Below are positions 63,787 through 64,000 of a stretch of 64,000 nucleotides of DNA, piece after piece. Made by a program: the position numbers and the translations under genes. The stretch comes from Photobacterium kishitanii (GTDB lineage: Bacteria > Pseudomonadota > Gammaproteobacteria > Enterobacterales > Vibrionaceae), in assembly GCF_003026355.1 (NCBI RefSeq), contig NZ_PYON01000012.1:85209-149208 (forward strand). Reading direction: 5' to 3'. Every line of letters starts with the position of its first letter. Position 1 is the first letter of the stretch. The notes beneath the pieces are model-generated. The model saw nothing but the letters and a program-made list of their open reading frames with translations, was not told where the DNA came from and searched no databases.

Positions 63787-64000
63787 GAGCATCCTCTCAA
63801 AATAATACAATAATGATTATTAAGTTAAGTTTTAATATTTGTTTCGTCCTGATAACAGCAATAATACATAGGCTGAAAGCAATATCAATATTTAATTTAA
63901 TTAACATTTAATTATTCATTAAGACACTATAAATATACTCATAATACATTTAAATATTATTATAAAATAACAATAACAATTATATATTTCAAAACAAATA

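Noticed and set aside
1..64000. tRNA, rRNA, CRISPR array, IS element or prophage
   Set aside because: No cloverleaf, spaced direct repeats, transposase or phage structural gene was seen on either strand by reading; a tRNA or repeat scan was not run.

Overview
The window is low-GC gammaproteobacterial chromosome, most likely Vibrionaceae and probably Photobacterium. This is inferred from a CqsS-type quorum-sensing kinase, RoxA, YbiT, two GlyGly-CTERM exoproteins and overall codon use; no rRNA or tRNA is present to confirm it. Genes are densely packed in short operons, often separated by bidirectional hairpin terminators. I see no IS element, prophage, CRISPR array or tRNA.

Layout. 1-4603: the 3' part of a thiamin salvage operon (thiZ-thiX-thiY-tenA-thiM-thiE) that imports a pyrimidine precursor, releases HMP, phosphorylates the thiazole and joins both halves. 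4653-7535: a secreted GlyGly-CTERM nuclease behind a 63-aa unknown protein. 7820-13906: housekeeping and conserved unknown genes (YkgJ, MarC, YbiT, a Gfo/Idh/MocA oxidoreductase, PpiB, DUF3703, YbjQ, a secreted DUF2541-like protein). 14007-20666: membrane proteins, a TDT-family anion carrier, a DMT exporter, a secreted C69 dipeptidase and the ribosomal oxygenase RoxA. 20699-22168: a MarR regulator divergent from a secreted protein, with two copies of a palindromic operator between them. 22247-29455: a BCCT carrier, redox proteins, a ProXp-type tRNA editing protein, small unknowns, a RelE-like toxin beside an acetyltransferase relic, and MsrA. 29751-38949: an L,D-transpeptidase, two LysR regulators, a periplasmic metallo-beta-lactamase-fold protein, unknowns, a YbaK deacylase and a tandem DUF305 protein.

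39204-46828: cobyric acid synthase with an internal 9-bp repeat, a CPBP protease behind a Fur-like box, a degenerate nucleotidyltransferase, two alpha/beta hydrolases, a MATE pump and a MazG-like pyrophosphohydrolase. 47132-54537: a glycerophosphodiesterase, a Na+/H+ antiporter with an overlooked 34-aa membrane protein behind it, DUF4336, a LysR-controlled MFP/DUF2955 export pair and a Bor-type lipoprotein. 54713-57464: the molybdate importer modABC with a ModE-type box. 57713-63786: a DsrE protein, a secreted amidohydrolase, a methyltransferase, the CqsS-like kinase without cqsA in view, and a GlyGly-CTERM metzincin protease.

Most of the region is ordinary core and accessory chromosome. The most unusual points are the orphan CqsS with a degenerate extra receiver, the MarR operator pair, the hidden antiporter-linked small protein, the toxin/relic patch, the cobQ tandem repeat and the long inverted repeat abutting a ribosome binding site at 41727-41785.
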